Shown here: positions 4,914 to 12,171 of the stretch, one piece after another
Layout: each line of letters starts with the position of its first letter
Numbering within the stretch: position 1 is the first letter of the stretch
Position numbers and translations under genes: made by a program
The notes under the pieces: model-generated
What the model saw: only the letters and a program-made list of their open reading frames with translations
Told to the model about the DNA's origin: nothing
The model's database searches: none
Source: CAYUCJ01 sp049282265
GTDB taxonomy: Bacteria > Desulfobacterota > DSM-4660 > Desulfatiglandales > Desulfatiglandaceae
Direction: 5' to 3'
Length of the DNA: 16,063 nt
Assembly (NCBI GenBank): GCA_049282265.1
Contig: JBAPTR010000021.1
Location: 1 to 16,063, forward strand

Positions 4914-7038
4914 AGTTTTCCCCTTTATAGGCTGGTTCAAGAACTACAGCTTTGCGAGTTTTCGAATGGATGCGATTTCCGGGCTCACGGTCGCGCTCGT
5001 GCTCATCCCCCAGTCCATGGCCTACGCGCAGCTGGCGGGTCTGCCGGCCTATTACGGCCTCTACGCCTCCTTCCTTCCCCCTATGATCGCCTCCCTTTTC
5101 GGCTCCAGCCGGCAGTTGGCCACCGGACCCGTGGCCATAGTCTCGCTTATGACGGCGGCCTTCCTCGAACCCCTGGCAACAGCCGGGAGCGAGGGATATA
5201 TTGTTTACGCCATCCTTCTGGCTCTCATGGTAGGTTTTTTCCAGTTCGCCCTGGGCATCCTGAAGCTGGGGCTTGTGGTCAATTTCCTTTCCCACCCGGT
5301 TGTAAACGGCTTCACAAATGGAGCGGCTCTCATTATTGCCTCCTCCCAGCTTTCGAAAATGTTCGGTGTCTATGTGGACAGCGCGCACCATCAGTATGAG
5401 ACCATCTGGAGAGTCATCCAGGCGGCCTTCCGTTATACCCACTGGCCCACCCTGCTCATGGGTGCCCTTGCCTTCGCCATCATGTACGGCCTAAAGCGCA
5501 TCTCACCAAGGATTCCCAATGTCCTCGTGGCGGTGGCCGTAACGACCGTTCTTGCCTGGGCAACCGGATTCAGCCACAATGTCAACGTGGATCTCTCGGC
5601 CATCCAATCTGCGGAAGCCGGAAAGGCCATAACCGATTTCAACAAGGCGGTGACCGCTATTCCCATTCTTGCCGAAGAACGCACACTAGCAGGAAAATTG
5701 CTGGAGGAGGCCAAAAAATCGGGGGATCCCGCGGCCATCCTCGACGCCAGACACCGGTTTGATAAAGTCGCCATGAAAATTGAGGAACTCAAATTTGATG
5801 CCCACATCTTCAGAAAAGAACTCAGAAACTTCCTTTTCAAGGCCGTCAAGCAAGAGGACGGTTCTCTCATATTTTATCTCCCGAAAACGGTCCCTGCCGA
5901 TGCCGGAGATGATGGAAGGACCTGGCGAATTAAGGTAGGCAATCAGCCCCTCAAGACGAGCCGCCTTCTCATGACCGGCGGCGGGGCCGTCATCGGAGTC
6001 ATCCCCAAGGGGCTGCCCGCACTCAGCATGCCGCGATTGGATTTCGGCGTCATGCTCCACCTGTTTCCCTTTGCCGCCATCATCTCTCTGCTGGGTTTCA
6101 TGGAGGCCATTTCCATTGCCAAGGCAATGGCCGCCAAGACCGGCCAGAGGCTTGACCCCAACAAGGAACTTATCGGGCAGGGCCTTGCCAATATTCTTGG
6201 TTCCGTTGGAAAGAGTTATCCGGTGTCCGGTTCTTTCTCCCGTTCCGCCGTCAATCTCCAGGCCGGGGCCGTGACCGGTCTCTCCAGTGTCTTTACAAGC
6301 CTGATGGTGGTCATCGTGCTCATATTCTTCACCCCTCTTCTCTATCATCTGCCCCAGTCCGTGCTGGCGGCGGTTATCATGATGGCCGTCATCGGACTGG
6401 TGAATGTCTCCGGTTTCATTCACGCGTGGAGGGCGCAGTGGTACGACGGGGCCATCGCCATCATCGCCTTTTTTCTGACCCTGGCCTTTGCCCCACATCT
6501 GGAAAAGGGGATCGAGGTGGGGGTGGTCCTCTCACTCCTGGTATTCCTTTACAAGAGCATGAGGCCAAAAGTGGTATCCCTTTCGAGGCGGGAAGATATG
6601 GCCCTGCGTGACGCCGATGCCTTCAGACTGAAGGAGTGCGAATATCTGGCACTGGTCCGTTTTGACGGCCCGCTTTTCTTTGCCAATGCCAGCTACCTGG
6701 AAGATCGCATCACCGAACTCATCCGCACAAAACCGCGCCTGAAACATATCGTCATCGTTTCCAACGGCATCAACGATATGGACGCCTCGGGAGAAGAAGC
6801 CCTGTCATTACTGGTGGACAGGGCAAGGACTGCCGGAATCGACATATCACTCAGCGGCGTAAACATTGCGGTCATGAACGTACTCAAACGCACCCATTTT
6901 CTTGAAAAGATCGGAGAGGACCACCTCTACACCACCATGGAAAACGCCATCAGCGCAAATTACACCCAAACCCACGCAGAGGCCCTGGAAAAAAAGTGCC
7001 CTCTCCTGACCTGCTGCGGTCTGGCTGAGGAGTCTTGA
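4903..7038 (+). CDS. SulP-family inorganic anion transporter with C-terminal STAS domain and a large internal insertion
   Basis: Inner-membrane anion carrier (SulP/SLC26: sulfate, bicarbonate and related anions). From the ATG at 4903 (GGGAG 9 bases upstream) it has 711 residues; a GTG at 4894 is possible. The N-terminus carries the SulP signature (SGLTVALVLIPQSMAYAQLAGLPAYYGLYASFLPP) and LATGPVAIVSLM. The second half of the membrane domain has GFMEAISIAKAMAAKTGQ and GSVGKSYPVSGSFSRSAVN. A STAS domain fills residues about 575-690 with NDMDASGEEAL at the usual phosphorylation/anti-sigma-like loop. Most SulP proteins have about 550-600 residues; the excess comes mainly from a charged, partly helical insertion (roughly residues 225-360) just before IPKGLP. 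The last residues carry three cysteines (CPLLTCC). The substrate is not provable from sequence; sulfate is likely if the host is a sulfate reducer. Confidence 0.93.
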   Translation: MLTKVFPFIGWFKNYSFASFRMDAISGLTVALVLIPQSMAYAQLAGLPAYYGLYASFLPPMIASLFGSSRQLATGPVAIVSLMTAAFLEPLATAGSEGYIVYAILLALMVGFFQFALGILKLGLVVNFLSHPVVNGFTNGAALIIASSQLSKMFGVYVDSAHHQYETIWRVIQAAFRYTHWPTLLMGALAFAIMYGLKRISPRIPNVLVAVAVTTVLAWATGFSHNVNVDLSAIQSAEAGKAITDFNKAVTAIPILAEERTLAGKLLEEAKKSGDPAAILDARHRFDKVAMKIEELKFDAHIFRKELRNFLFKAVKQEDGSLIFYLPKTVPADAGDDGRTWRIKVGNQPLKTSRLLMTGGGAVIGVIPKGLPALSMPRLDFGVMLHLFPFAAIISLLGFMEAISIAKAMAAKTGQRLDPNKELIGQGLANILGSVGKSYPVSGSFSRSAVNLQAGAVTGLSSVFTSLMVVIVLIFFTPLLYHLPQSVLAAVIMMAVIGLVNVSGFIHAWRAQWYDGAIAIIAFFLTLAFAPHLEKGIEVGVVLSLLVFLYKSMRPKVVSLSRREDMALRDADAFRLKECEYLALVRFDGPLFFANASYLEDRITELIRTKPRLKHIVIVSNGINDMDASGEEALSLLVDRARTAGIDISLSGVNIAVMNVLKRTHFLEKIGEDHLYTTMENAISANYTQTHAEALEKKCPLLTCCGLAEES

Positions 7039-7045
7039 CGGATGA

Positions 7046-7092
7046 TCGCGACCGGGAGGTTTACGCGCCGGTTTTGTGGCGGGTCGCTCCTA
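7046..7092. repeat. REP-like hairpin between SulP and the kinase-like gene
   Basis: GCGACC (7048-7053) pairs with GGTCGC (7082-7087), and inside it CGCC (7066-7069) pairs with GGCG (7078-7081). Read on the minus strand the ends have the GTAGGAGCGACC ... GGTCGCGAT layout familiar from repetitive extragenic palindromes. It fills the 77-base gap and could stabilise upstream mRNA or reduce read-through into the signalling genes. It is not followed by a U-run, so it is not a classical terminator. Copy number in the genome is unknown. Confidence 0.45.
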
Positions 7093-7115
7093 CAGAAAGA
7101 AAGGGGAGAAATAAA

Positions 7116-8333
7116 ATGCCTATCGTGACCCTATTCAGCGGGAGTTTTTGTAGCAATAACCTGGTCAAGGAAAAGCTGCTTGCCCGTACAGGATACCAGT
7201 TGGTATCCGACAAGGAAGTGGCTCTGGCTGCAAGCGAAATCTCATCCATAGCCCAAGGCAAGATCGAGCGTGCCTTCTCGGCCAAGATGTCCGTATTCAA
7301 TAAATTCACTCACGAAAAAGCGAGGTCCATTGTCTATCTCAGGCTTGCTCTGGCTCAAATCCTGTCCCGGGAGAATCTGCTCATAGCAGGCTTTTCAGCC
7401 CAGCTTGTCCCCGGAGAAATGAGTCACGTCCTTCGTGTCTGCCTCATTGCTGACATGAAATCGAGGATTTCAACGGCCGTCAAAGATCAAGGGCTGTCAG
7501 CCAAAGAGGCCACCAAGCTGATTCACAGGCAGGATGAGGACAGGGCTGCATGGGTCAAGAACCTGTGGGATGTGAGTGATCCATGGGATGCATCCCTCTA
7601 TGACATTATCATTCCCATGGGCAAGAAAGCCGTGGAAGAGGCCGTTGTCCTTGTGGAAGAAAACCTGGCCGTAGACGTCCTGAAGACCACGGAGGCATCA
7701 AAGAAGATCGTTGAGGATTTCCTTCTGGCTGCCAATGTTGAAGTGGAGCTGGCCAAGGAGGGACATTATATGGGTGTAAATGCCAAAGACGGCTCGGTTA
7801 CCCTTACCATCAACAAACAAGTCCTTGCGCTGGGAAAGCTGCAAGAGGAATTGAAGTCCATTGCAACAAGAGTCAAAGGCGTTAGGGGCGTGAACACAAA
7901 AGTGGGGAAGGATTTCTACCAGGCCGATATTTACCGCAAATTCGATTTTGAAACCCCTTCAAAGGTCTTGCTCGTGGATGATGAGAGAGAGTTTGTTCAA
8001 ACCCTTTCAGAGCGGTTGATCATGCGTGAGATGGGTTCCGTAGTTGCTTATGACGGTGAATCGGCCTTAGATCTGGTGAAAAGCGATGAGCCGGAAGTCA
8101 TGATCCTTGACCTCCGAATGCCGGGAATCGACGGTATAGAAGTCCTGCGACGGGTCAAGAAATCCAACCCCCAAATCGAGGTGATAATCCTGACCGGGCA
8201 CGGTTCCGATGCCGACAGGAAGATCTGTATGGAGCTTGGAGCTTTTGCCTATCTCCACAAACCTGTTGACATCGATGCCCTGAGCGACACCCTCAAAAGG
8301 GCCAACGAGAAGGTGCAGGCAAGAAAGAAATAG
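7116..8333 (+). CDS. Cytidylate-kinase-like / BON-like / receiver fusion protein
   Basis: A 405-residue cytoplasmic protein, starting at ATG 7116 with AGGGGAGA in front; the longer frame from the TTG at 7035 is read through a hairpin and rejected. Residues 1-185 resemble the cytidylate-kinase-like family, including HRQDEDRAAWVKNLW and SLYDIIIPM, but the P-loop position reads LFSGSFCSNN and lacks the normal GK[ST], so kinase activity is doubtful. Residues about 192-268 look like a BON domain (VGV-type strand, DGSVTLTI, VKGVRGVNTKV). Residues 285-405 are a complete receiver: D288/D289 acid pair, phospho-acceptor D332, T360 and K382 (LTGHGS, LHKPVD). It follows SulP by 77 bases and precedes a histidine kinase gene by 48, making it a likely phosphorylation target of that kinase. 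The role of the N-terminal part is unknown; nucleotide sensing is a guess. Confidence 0.85.
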   Translation: MPIVTLFSGSFCSNNLVKEKLLARTGYQLVSDKEVALAASEISSIAQGKIERAFSAKMSVFNKFTHEKARSIVYLRLALAQILSRENLLIAGFSAQLVPGEMSHVLRVCLIADMKSRISTAVKDQGLSAKEATKLIHRQDEDRAAWVKNLWDVSDPWDASLYDIIIPMGKKAVEEAVVLVEENLAVDVLKTTEASKKIVEDFLLAANVEVELAKEGHYMGVNAKDGSVTLTINKQVLALGKLQEELKSIATRVKGVRGVNTKVGKDFYQADIYRKFDFETPSKVLLVDDEREFVQTLSERLIMREMGSVVAYDGESALDLVKSDEPEVMILDLRMPGIDGIEVLRRVKKSNPQIEVIILTGHGSDADRKICMELGAFAYLHKPVDIDALSDTLKRANEKVQARKK

Positions 8334-8381
8334 GAACACGCCCGAATCGCCACCAGGTATGGGTGGTGGAATGGTTGATAG

Positions 8382-10121
8382 ATGCCTTTACTCAAAACAA
8401 TGAAACCAAAATTCTGGGATTACCGGGACGTGGCGGCCGGGCATCGTGAGCAGGCGTTCAACTTCCGCCGCATGTGGAAACTGACCGTCTTTTTGACGGC
8501 CGGAGTGGCACTCATCCCTTTGATTTCCCTCGCCATCATCGATTACCACGTGACCCAGCGATCCATTGAGTCCGAAAACCTCCTGCGCACAGCCCGCCTG
8601 GTCTCCAATACCCGCCGCACCCTGTTTTTCTTTTTCGCCGAACGCAGGGCGGCCATGGATTTTATTGCCAGACAAAACAACTTTGTAGCTCTGAACCAAC
8701 CGGGGGCGCTGGAGCAGATACTCAAGAACCTCAAGGAAAGTATTGGCGGCTTTACGGATCTGGGACTCATAGACCCCTTGGGCAACCAGAGGAGCTACGT
8801 GGGTCCATTCAATCTCCTTGGTGTCAACTACAGCGAGCAGGACTGGTACAGGGAAGTCTGCAAGAGAGGCGTCTATATCAGTGATGTTTTTCTGGGTTTC
8901 AGACAGGTACCGCACATCGTCATCGCGGTGAAACGCAGCCTGCCCAACGGCTCTTTCTATGTCTTCAGGGCGACGCTTGACACCAGAAAATTTGACGACC
9001 TTCTATCCGGGCTTGAAATGGGCGGGCAGGGTGATGCCTTTATTATCAACCGGGAAGGCAAACTTCAAACGCCTTCCCTCTATCATGGCAAGGTCCTCGA
9101 AAAGTCATCCCTCCCTGTCCCGGAATATGCACCGAAAACCCGGGTGTTTGAAGAAAAAAACGCTGACGGCATTTCGCTGATCATAGGGTATCGGTATGTC
9201 TCCGATACACCCTTTATCCTTATGGTGGTCAAGCACAAACGTGAACTCATGAAGTCCTGGCAGGAGACCCGGATAGAACTCCTGTTTTTCCTGGGAATCA
9301 GCATGCTGGTCATCCTTGGCGTGGTGATCTGGATGGCCACCTACCTTGTAAACAAGATCTTTCTGGCGGACCAGACCCGAATTGCTACCCTTCACCATGT
9401 GGAATACGCCAACAAAATGGCCTCCATAGGCCGCTTGGCCGCCGGTGTGGCCCACGAGGTCAACAACCCCCTTGCCATCATCAACGAGAAAGCCGGGCTG
9501 ATCAAGGACCTTTTCACCTTTAAAAAGGCCTATACCGGTGACGAAAAACTCCTCGGCCTTGTCGATGCCATCCTGTCATCCGTAAAAAGGGCCGGAGCCA
9601 TCACCAAAAGGCTGTTGAGTTTTTCCCGGCATATAGAGGTAAGCATTGAGCATATTGATCTAAAGGAGCTGATAGAGGAAGTGTTGAGCTTTTTTGAAAA
9701 GGAGGCGGAATACAGGTCCATTTTGATCTCTCTCGAGGCCACGGGGGATATTCCCGCAATTGAAAGTAACCGGGGGAAGCTCCAGGAGGTTTTCCTCAAC
9801 CTGTTCAATAACGCCTGTTCAGCGATGGAAGATGGCGGACATTTAGACATTCGGATAAGGCCGAAGGATATAAACAACGTTTTGGTTACAGTCGCTGACG
9901 ATGGATGCGGTATTCCCAAAGAGGACCTGGAGCGGATATTCGAGCCATTTTTCTCCACGAGGACCGAGACGGGAGGCACAGGACTTGGTCTATCCCTTAC
10001 CGCCAATTTTCTTCGGGAAATGGGCGGGCGAATAACTGTGGAGAGCGAACCGGGGAAAGGAACCACGTTCGCAGTTATTCTCCCTGTCACGATGGAGAGG
10101 AAGGAGGAAAATGACGCATGA
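8382..10121 (+). CDS. Membrane histidine kinase with Cache-like periplasmic sensor
   Basis: A 579-residue sensor kinase. TM1 is about residues 32-54 and TM2 about 300-322; between them is a periplasmic domain of some 245 residues with dCACHE-like features (GFTDLGLIDPLGNQRSYVGP, NYSEQDWYREV, GDAFIINREGKL), typical of small-molecule sensing such as organic acids or amino acids. There is no obvious HAMP. The HisKA box AHEVNNPL gives phospho-acceptor H358. The ATPase domain is complete: NLFNNACSAME (N box), VADDGCGIP (G1), IFEPFFST (F box) and GGTGLGLSL (G2). It is the only HisKA protein in the window whose catalytic domain is both complete and fully visible. Its stop overlaps the next receiver gene (ATGA), so the pair is a coupled two-component system. 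The start at 8382 has only a weak GGTGG upstream; the ATG at 8400 is an alternative. Confidence 0.94.
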   Translation: MPLLKTMKPKFWDYRDVAAGHREQAFNFRRMWKLTVFLTAGVALIPLISLAIIDYHVTQRSIESENLLRTARLVSNTRRTLFFFFAERRAAMDFIARQNNFVALNQPGALEQILKNLKESIGGFTDLGLIDPLGNQRSYVGPFNLLGVNYSEQDWYREVCKRGVYISDVFLGFRQVPHIVIAVKRSLPNGSFYVFRATLDTRKFDDLLSGLEMGGQGDAFIINREGKLQTPSLYHGKVLEKSSLPVPEYAPKTRVFEEKNADGISLIIGYRYVSDTPFILMVVKHKRELMKSWQETRIELLFFLGISMLVILGVVIWMATYLVNKIFLADQTRIATLHHVEYANKMASIGRLAAGVAHEVNNPLAIINEKAGLIKDLFTFKKAYTGDEKLLGLVDAILSSVKRAGAITKRLLSFSRHIEVSIEHIDLKELIEEVLSFFEKEAEYRSILISLEATGDIPAIESNRGKLQEVFLNLFNNACSAMEDGGHLDIRIRPKDINNVLVTVADDGCGIPKEDLERIFEPFFSTRTETGGTGLGLSLTANFLREMGGRITVESEPGKGTTFAVILPVTMERKEENDA

Positions 10122-10477
10122 GAATTTTACTGATAGACGATGAAGTGGAACTGGTTTCCACCCTGGCGGAAAGGCTGTCATTCAGAGGAATCGAAGCGGA
10201 CTGGGCCACCAGCGGGAGAGAGGCATTGGAAAAGGTTGCCGAGGCCTCCTACGACATTGCCGTGGTGGACATCAAGATGCCTCGGATAGGGGGTATCGAA
10301 CTCAAGAGGATGATGGCCGAAAAATATCCCCATATGAAATTCATCTTCATGACCGGCCACGGATCGGAAGAAGATTTCAGAACCGGATCAGAAGAGGCTG
10401 GTGCAGCGTATTACTTGGTGAAGCCGGTGGATATTGAAGAACTGATGAAAAAATTGAACGAAGTGCTGAAGCGGTAG
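10118..10477 (+). CDS. Single-domain response regulator (receiver 1)
   Basis: A 119-residue stand-alone receiver. It has the acidic pair D7/D8, phospho-acceptor D51 (VVDIKMP), T79 in MTGHG and K102 in VKPVD, so all catalytic positions are intact. It ends just after helix 5 with no output domain. Its start codon overlaps the kinase stop by four bases, which makes the upstream Cache kinase its most likely phosphodonor. It probably acts by protein-protein contact or as a phosphate shuttle toward the HisKA protein encoded 10 bases downstream. Confidence 0.93.
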   Translation: MRILLIDDEVELVSTLAERLSFRGIEADWATSGREALEKVAEASYDIAVVDIKMPRIGGIELKRMMAEKYPHMKFIFMTGHGSEEDFRTGSEEAGAAYYLVKPVDIEELMKKLNEVLKR

Positions 10478-10487
10478 GAGCTAAACT

Positions 10488-11153
10488 ATGGACGGCAAAT
10501 GGGACATCATCGGCAATGAGGGCTTTGAGTTCATGGGAAAGATGAATGCGTCCATATCTCATGAAGTCAAGAATGTGCTTGCCATCATCAATGAAAATGC
10601 CGGGCTTCTGGAGGATTTCACCCTCATGGCGGAAAAGGGTATGGCCATTGATCCTGAACGGCTCAAGGGACTGGCAGGGAAAATCCAGCTTCAGGTCCGG
10701 CGCGCGGACAGGATCATCAGAAATATGAATACGTTCGCCCACAGTGTCGATGAGACGAGAAGCAAGGTGGACCTGGGTGAGGTCGTGGCGTTTATGGCGG
10801 CTCTTTCCGACAGGCTGGCCTCCATGAAAGGGATAGCACTTGAAGTGACGCCTCCTTCAAGGCCAATTATGATCACCACCAGTCCTTTTCTGGTCGAGAA
10901 CATCATCTGGCGCTGCCTGGATTTTGCCATGGCCGTAGCCGGGCCAGGGAAGACCGTGGTGTTGACGGCCGACAAGGACGATCGAGGAGCCCGCATCACC
11001 TTTTCGAGACTCGAGGCATTGTCCCATGCGTCGTCTCCAACTCAGTTTCCTCTGGATGTGGAAAACGCCCTGGCGGAGTCGCTCGGGGGGCAAATTGTGG
11101 TGAATGAGGGCGCCGGCGAGATTGTGCTTGGTCTGCCCGAAGCCGTTGATTAA
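10488..11153 (+). CDS. Short HisKA protein with degenerate ATP-binding domain (possible ChpT/Spo0B-type phosphotransferase)
   Basis: A soluble 221-residue protein without membrane segments or sensor domain. Start ATG 10488, with TAGGAG overlapping the preceding stop. Residues about 13-90 are a DHp/HisKA helical pair with the histidine box ISHEVKN (H25). The C-terminal part has the size of a small ATPase domain, but the motifs are gone: where kinases have NLxxNA it reads IIWRCLDFAMAVA, the essential Mg-binding Asn is replaced by Phe, and no DxGxG (G1) or GxGLGL (G2) is visible. The end still resembles the final strand (GGQIVVNEGAGEIVLGLP). This is the pattern of histidine phosphotransferases evolved from kinases, such as ChpT and Spo0B. 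Its DHp is strikingly like that of the upstream kinase (LAIINENAGL against LAIINEKAGL). It may pass phosphate between the receivers on either side. The alternative is an inactive kinase or a phosphatase. Confidence 0.85.
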   Translation: MDGKWDIIGNEGFEFMGKMNASISHEVKNVLAIINENAGLLEDFTLMAEKGMAIDPERLKGLAGKIQLQVRRADRIIRNMNTFAHSVDETRSKVDLGEVVAFMAALSDRLASMKGIALEVTPPSRPIMITTSPFLVENIIWRCLDFAMAVAGPGKTVVLTADKDDRGARITFSRLEALSHASSPTQFPLDVENALAESLGGQIVVNEGAGEIVLGLPEAVD

Positions 11154-11167
11154 AGGAGGAAGTTGAT

Positions 11168-11590
11168 TTGTCAAAGAGGAAGGTCTTGCTCGTTGACGAT
11201 GAAAGGGATTTTGTTGAGGCTCTCGGTGAACGAATGCGTTCCCGGGGGCTGAAGATTTCAACTGCATTTTCAGCGACAGACGCCATTAAGATGACGGAAA
11301 AAGAAGACTATGATGTCGTCGTCCTGGACCTGAGCATGCCGGAGATGAACGGGCTTGAAGTCCTCAGGATGCTGAAGGAACACAATCCGAATCTTCACGT
11401 CATATTCCTTACCGGGCATGCAACGGTTGAGAAGGGAATCCTTGCCATGATGTCAGGTGCCGCAGAGATCATCGAGAAACCTTCTGATGTGGAAACTCTT
11501 GTCAGGAAAATCGAGAAGGTCACCGGCAAAAAGATGGTCGATGTTGAAAGTGGGCAGGGAGTCGGCCCCGATAGAAACATGACCCATTGA
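11168..11590 (+). CDS. Single-domain response regulator (receiver 2)
   Basis: A 140-residue receiver. It has the acidic pair D10/D11, phospho-acceptor D54 (VVLDLSMP), T82 in LTGHA and K104 in EKPSD. About 20 polar residues follow the domain and form no recognisable output. The start is a TTG at 11168, supported by an excellent AAAGGAGG placed 8 bases before it and by the SKRKVLLVDDE beginning; no ATG is available nearby. It sits 14 bases after the short HisKA protein and 14 bases before the CBS protein gene. It is probably the receiver that links the relay to the CBS/transporter pair (inferred from position only). Confidence 0.92.
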   Translation: MSKRKVLLVDDERDFVEALGERMRSRGLKISTAFSATDAIKMTEKEDYDVVVLDLSMPEMNGLEVLRMLKEHNPNLHVIFLTGHATVEKGILAMMSGAAEIIEKPSDVETLVRKIEKVTGKKMVDVESGQGVGPDRNMTH

Positions 11591-11604
11591 AAAGGAGGCT
11601 CGTT

Positions 11605-12168
11605 ATGAAAAAGACGACTGTCAAAGAGCTGATGGTCCCCCTTGAGGGATATCCTACCGTTTCAGAAGATGCCAGTGTCTACGAGGCGGTATTGGCGCTG
11701 GAAAAGGCGCAGGAGAAGTTTGACAGGGCCAGGTATCGACATCTCGCGGTCCTTGTTCAGGACAGAGAGAAAAGGATCACAGGCAAGGTGAGCCAGTGGG
11801 ATTTGATCAAATCTCTCGAGCCGAAATATGAAGAATTTGGAGACATGAGGACAACCTCCCTTTCCGGGTTATCCCCTTTGCTCATCAAATCCATGATGGA
11901 GGGATTCAGACTGTGGCAGGATGATCTGGATTTCCTATGCAACAGGACGGCCGCCAAAAGGGTGAAAGAGATCATGTATCGGCCGACGGAGGGAGAAAAG
12001 GTGGAAGAAAACGCCACCATGGGCGAAGCGCTGCACACCCTTATTGTCGGTCATCACCAGTCCCTTCTTGTGACAAGGGATAAGCATATTGTGGGCATCT
12101 TGAGACTGACGGACATGTTCAATCTGGTCTGTGAAAGAATCAAATCTTGCGGAATCCAGGAGAAATAG
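11605..12168 (+). CDS. CBS-pair protein
   Basis: A 187-residue soluble protein made of two CBS motifs. The first is about residues 5-70 (VKELMVP ... ASVYEAVLALEKA ... RHLAVLVQD ... ITGKVSQWDLIKSL). The second is about 118-182 (VKEIMYRP ... ATMGEALHTLIVGHHQSLLVTRDKHIVGILRLTDMF). They are joined by a helical linker of about 45 residues. Such Bateman modules bind adenine nucleotides or related ligands and often regulate channels and transporters. The start is ATG 11605 with AAAGGAGG 7 bases before it. The gene ends 3 bases before the SLC13-like carrier gene, so the two are almost certainly co-translated and may form a complex. The ligand is unknown; adenylates such as AMP/ATP are the first guess. 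Confidence 0.9.
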   Translation: MKKTTVKELMVPLEGYPTVSEDASVYEAVLALEKAQEKFDRARYRHLAVLVQDREKRITGKVSQWDLIKSLEPKYEEFGDMRTTSLSGLSPLLIKSMMEGFRLWQDDLDFLCNRTAAKRVKEIMYRPTEGEKVEENATMGEALHTLIVGHHQSLLVTRDKHIVGILRLTDMFNLVCERIKSCGIQEK

Positions 12169-12171
12169 AAG

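Noticed and set aside
4798..5442. 214-codon minus-strand open frame opposite the SulP start
   Set aside because: Antisense to the strongly recognisable SulP N-terminus; composition is typical of a shadow frame (G/H/R/E-rich).
5686..6498. 270-codon minus-strand open frame inside SulP
   Set aside because: Antisense shadow; the plus strand there encodes conserved SulP helices and motifs.
7035..7115. Extended start of the kinase-like fusion at a TTG overlapping the SulP stop
   Set aside because: The added residues are translated from a hairpin, and a strong AGGGGAGA precedes the ATG at 7116.
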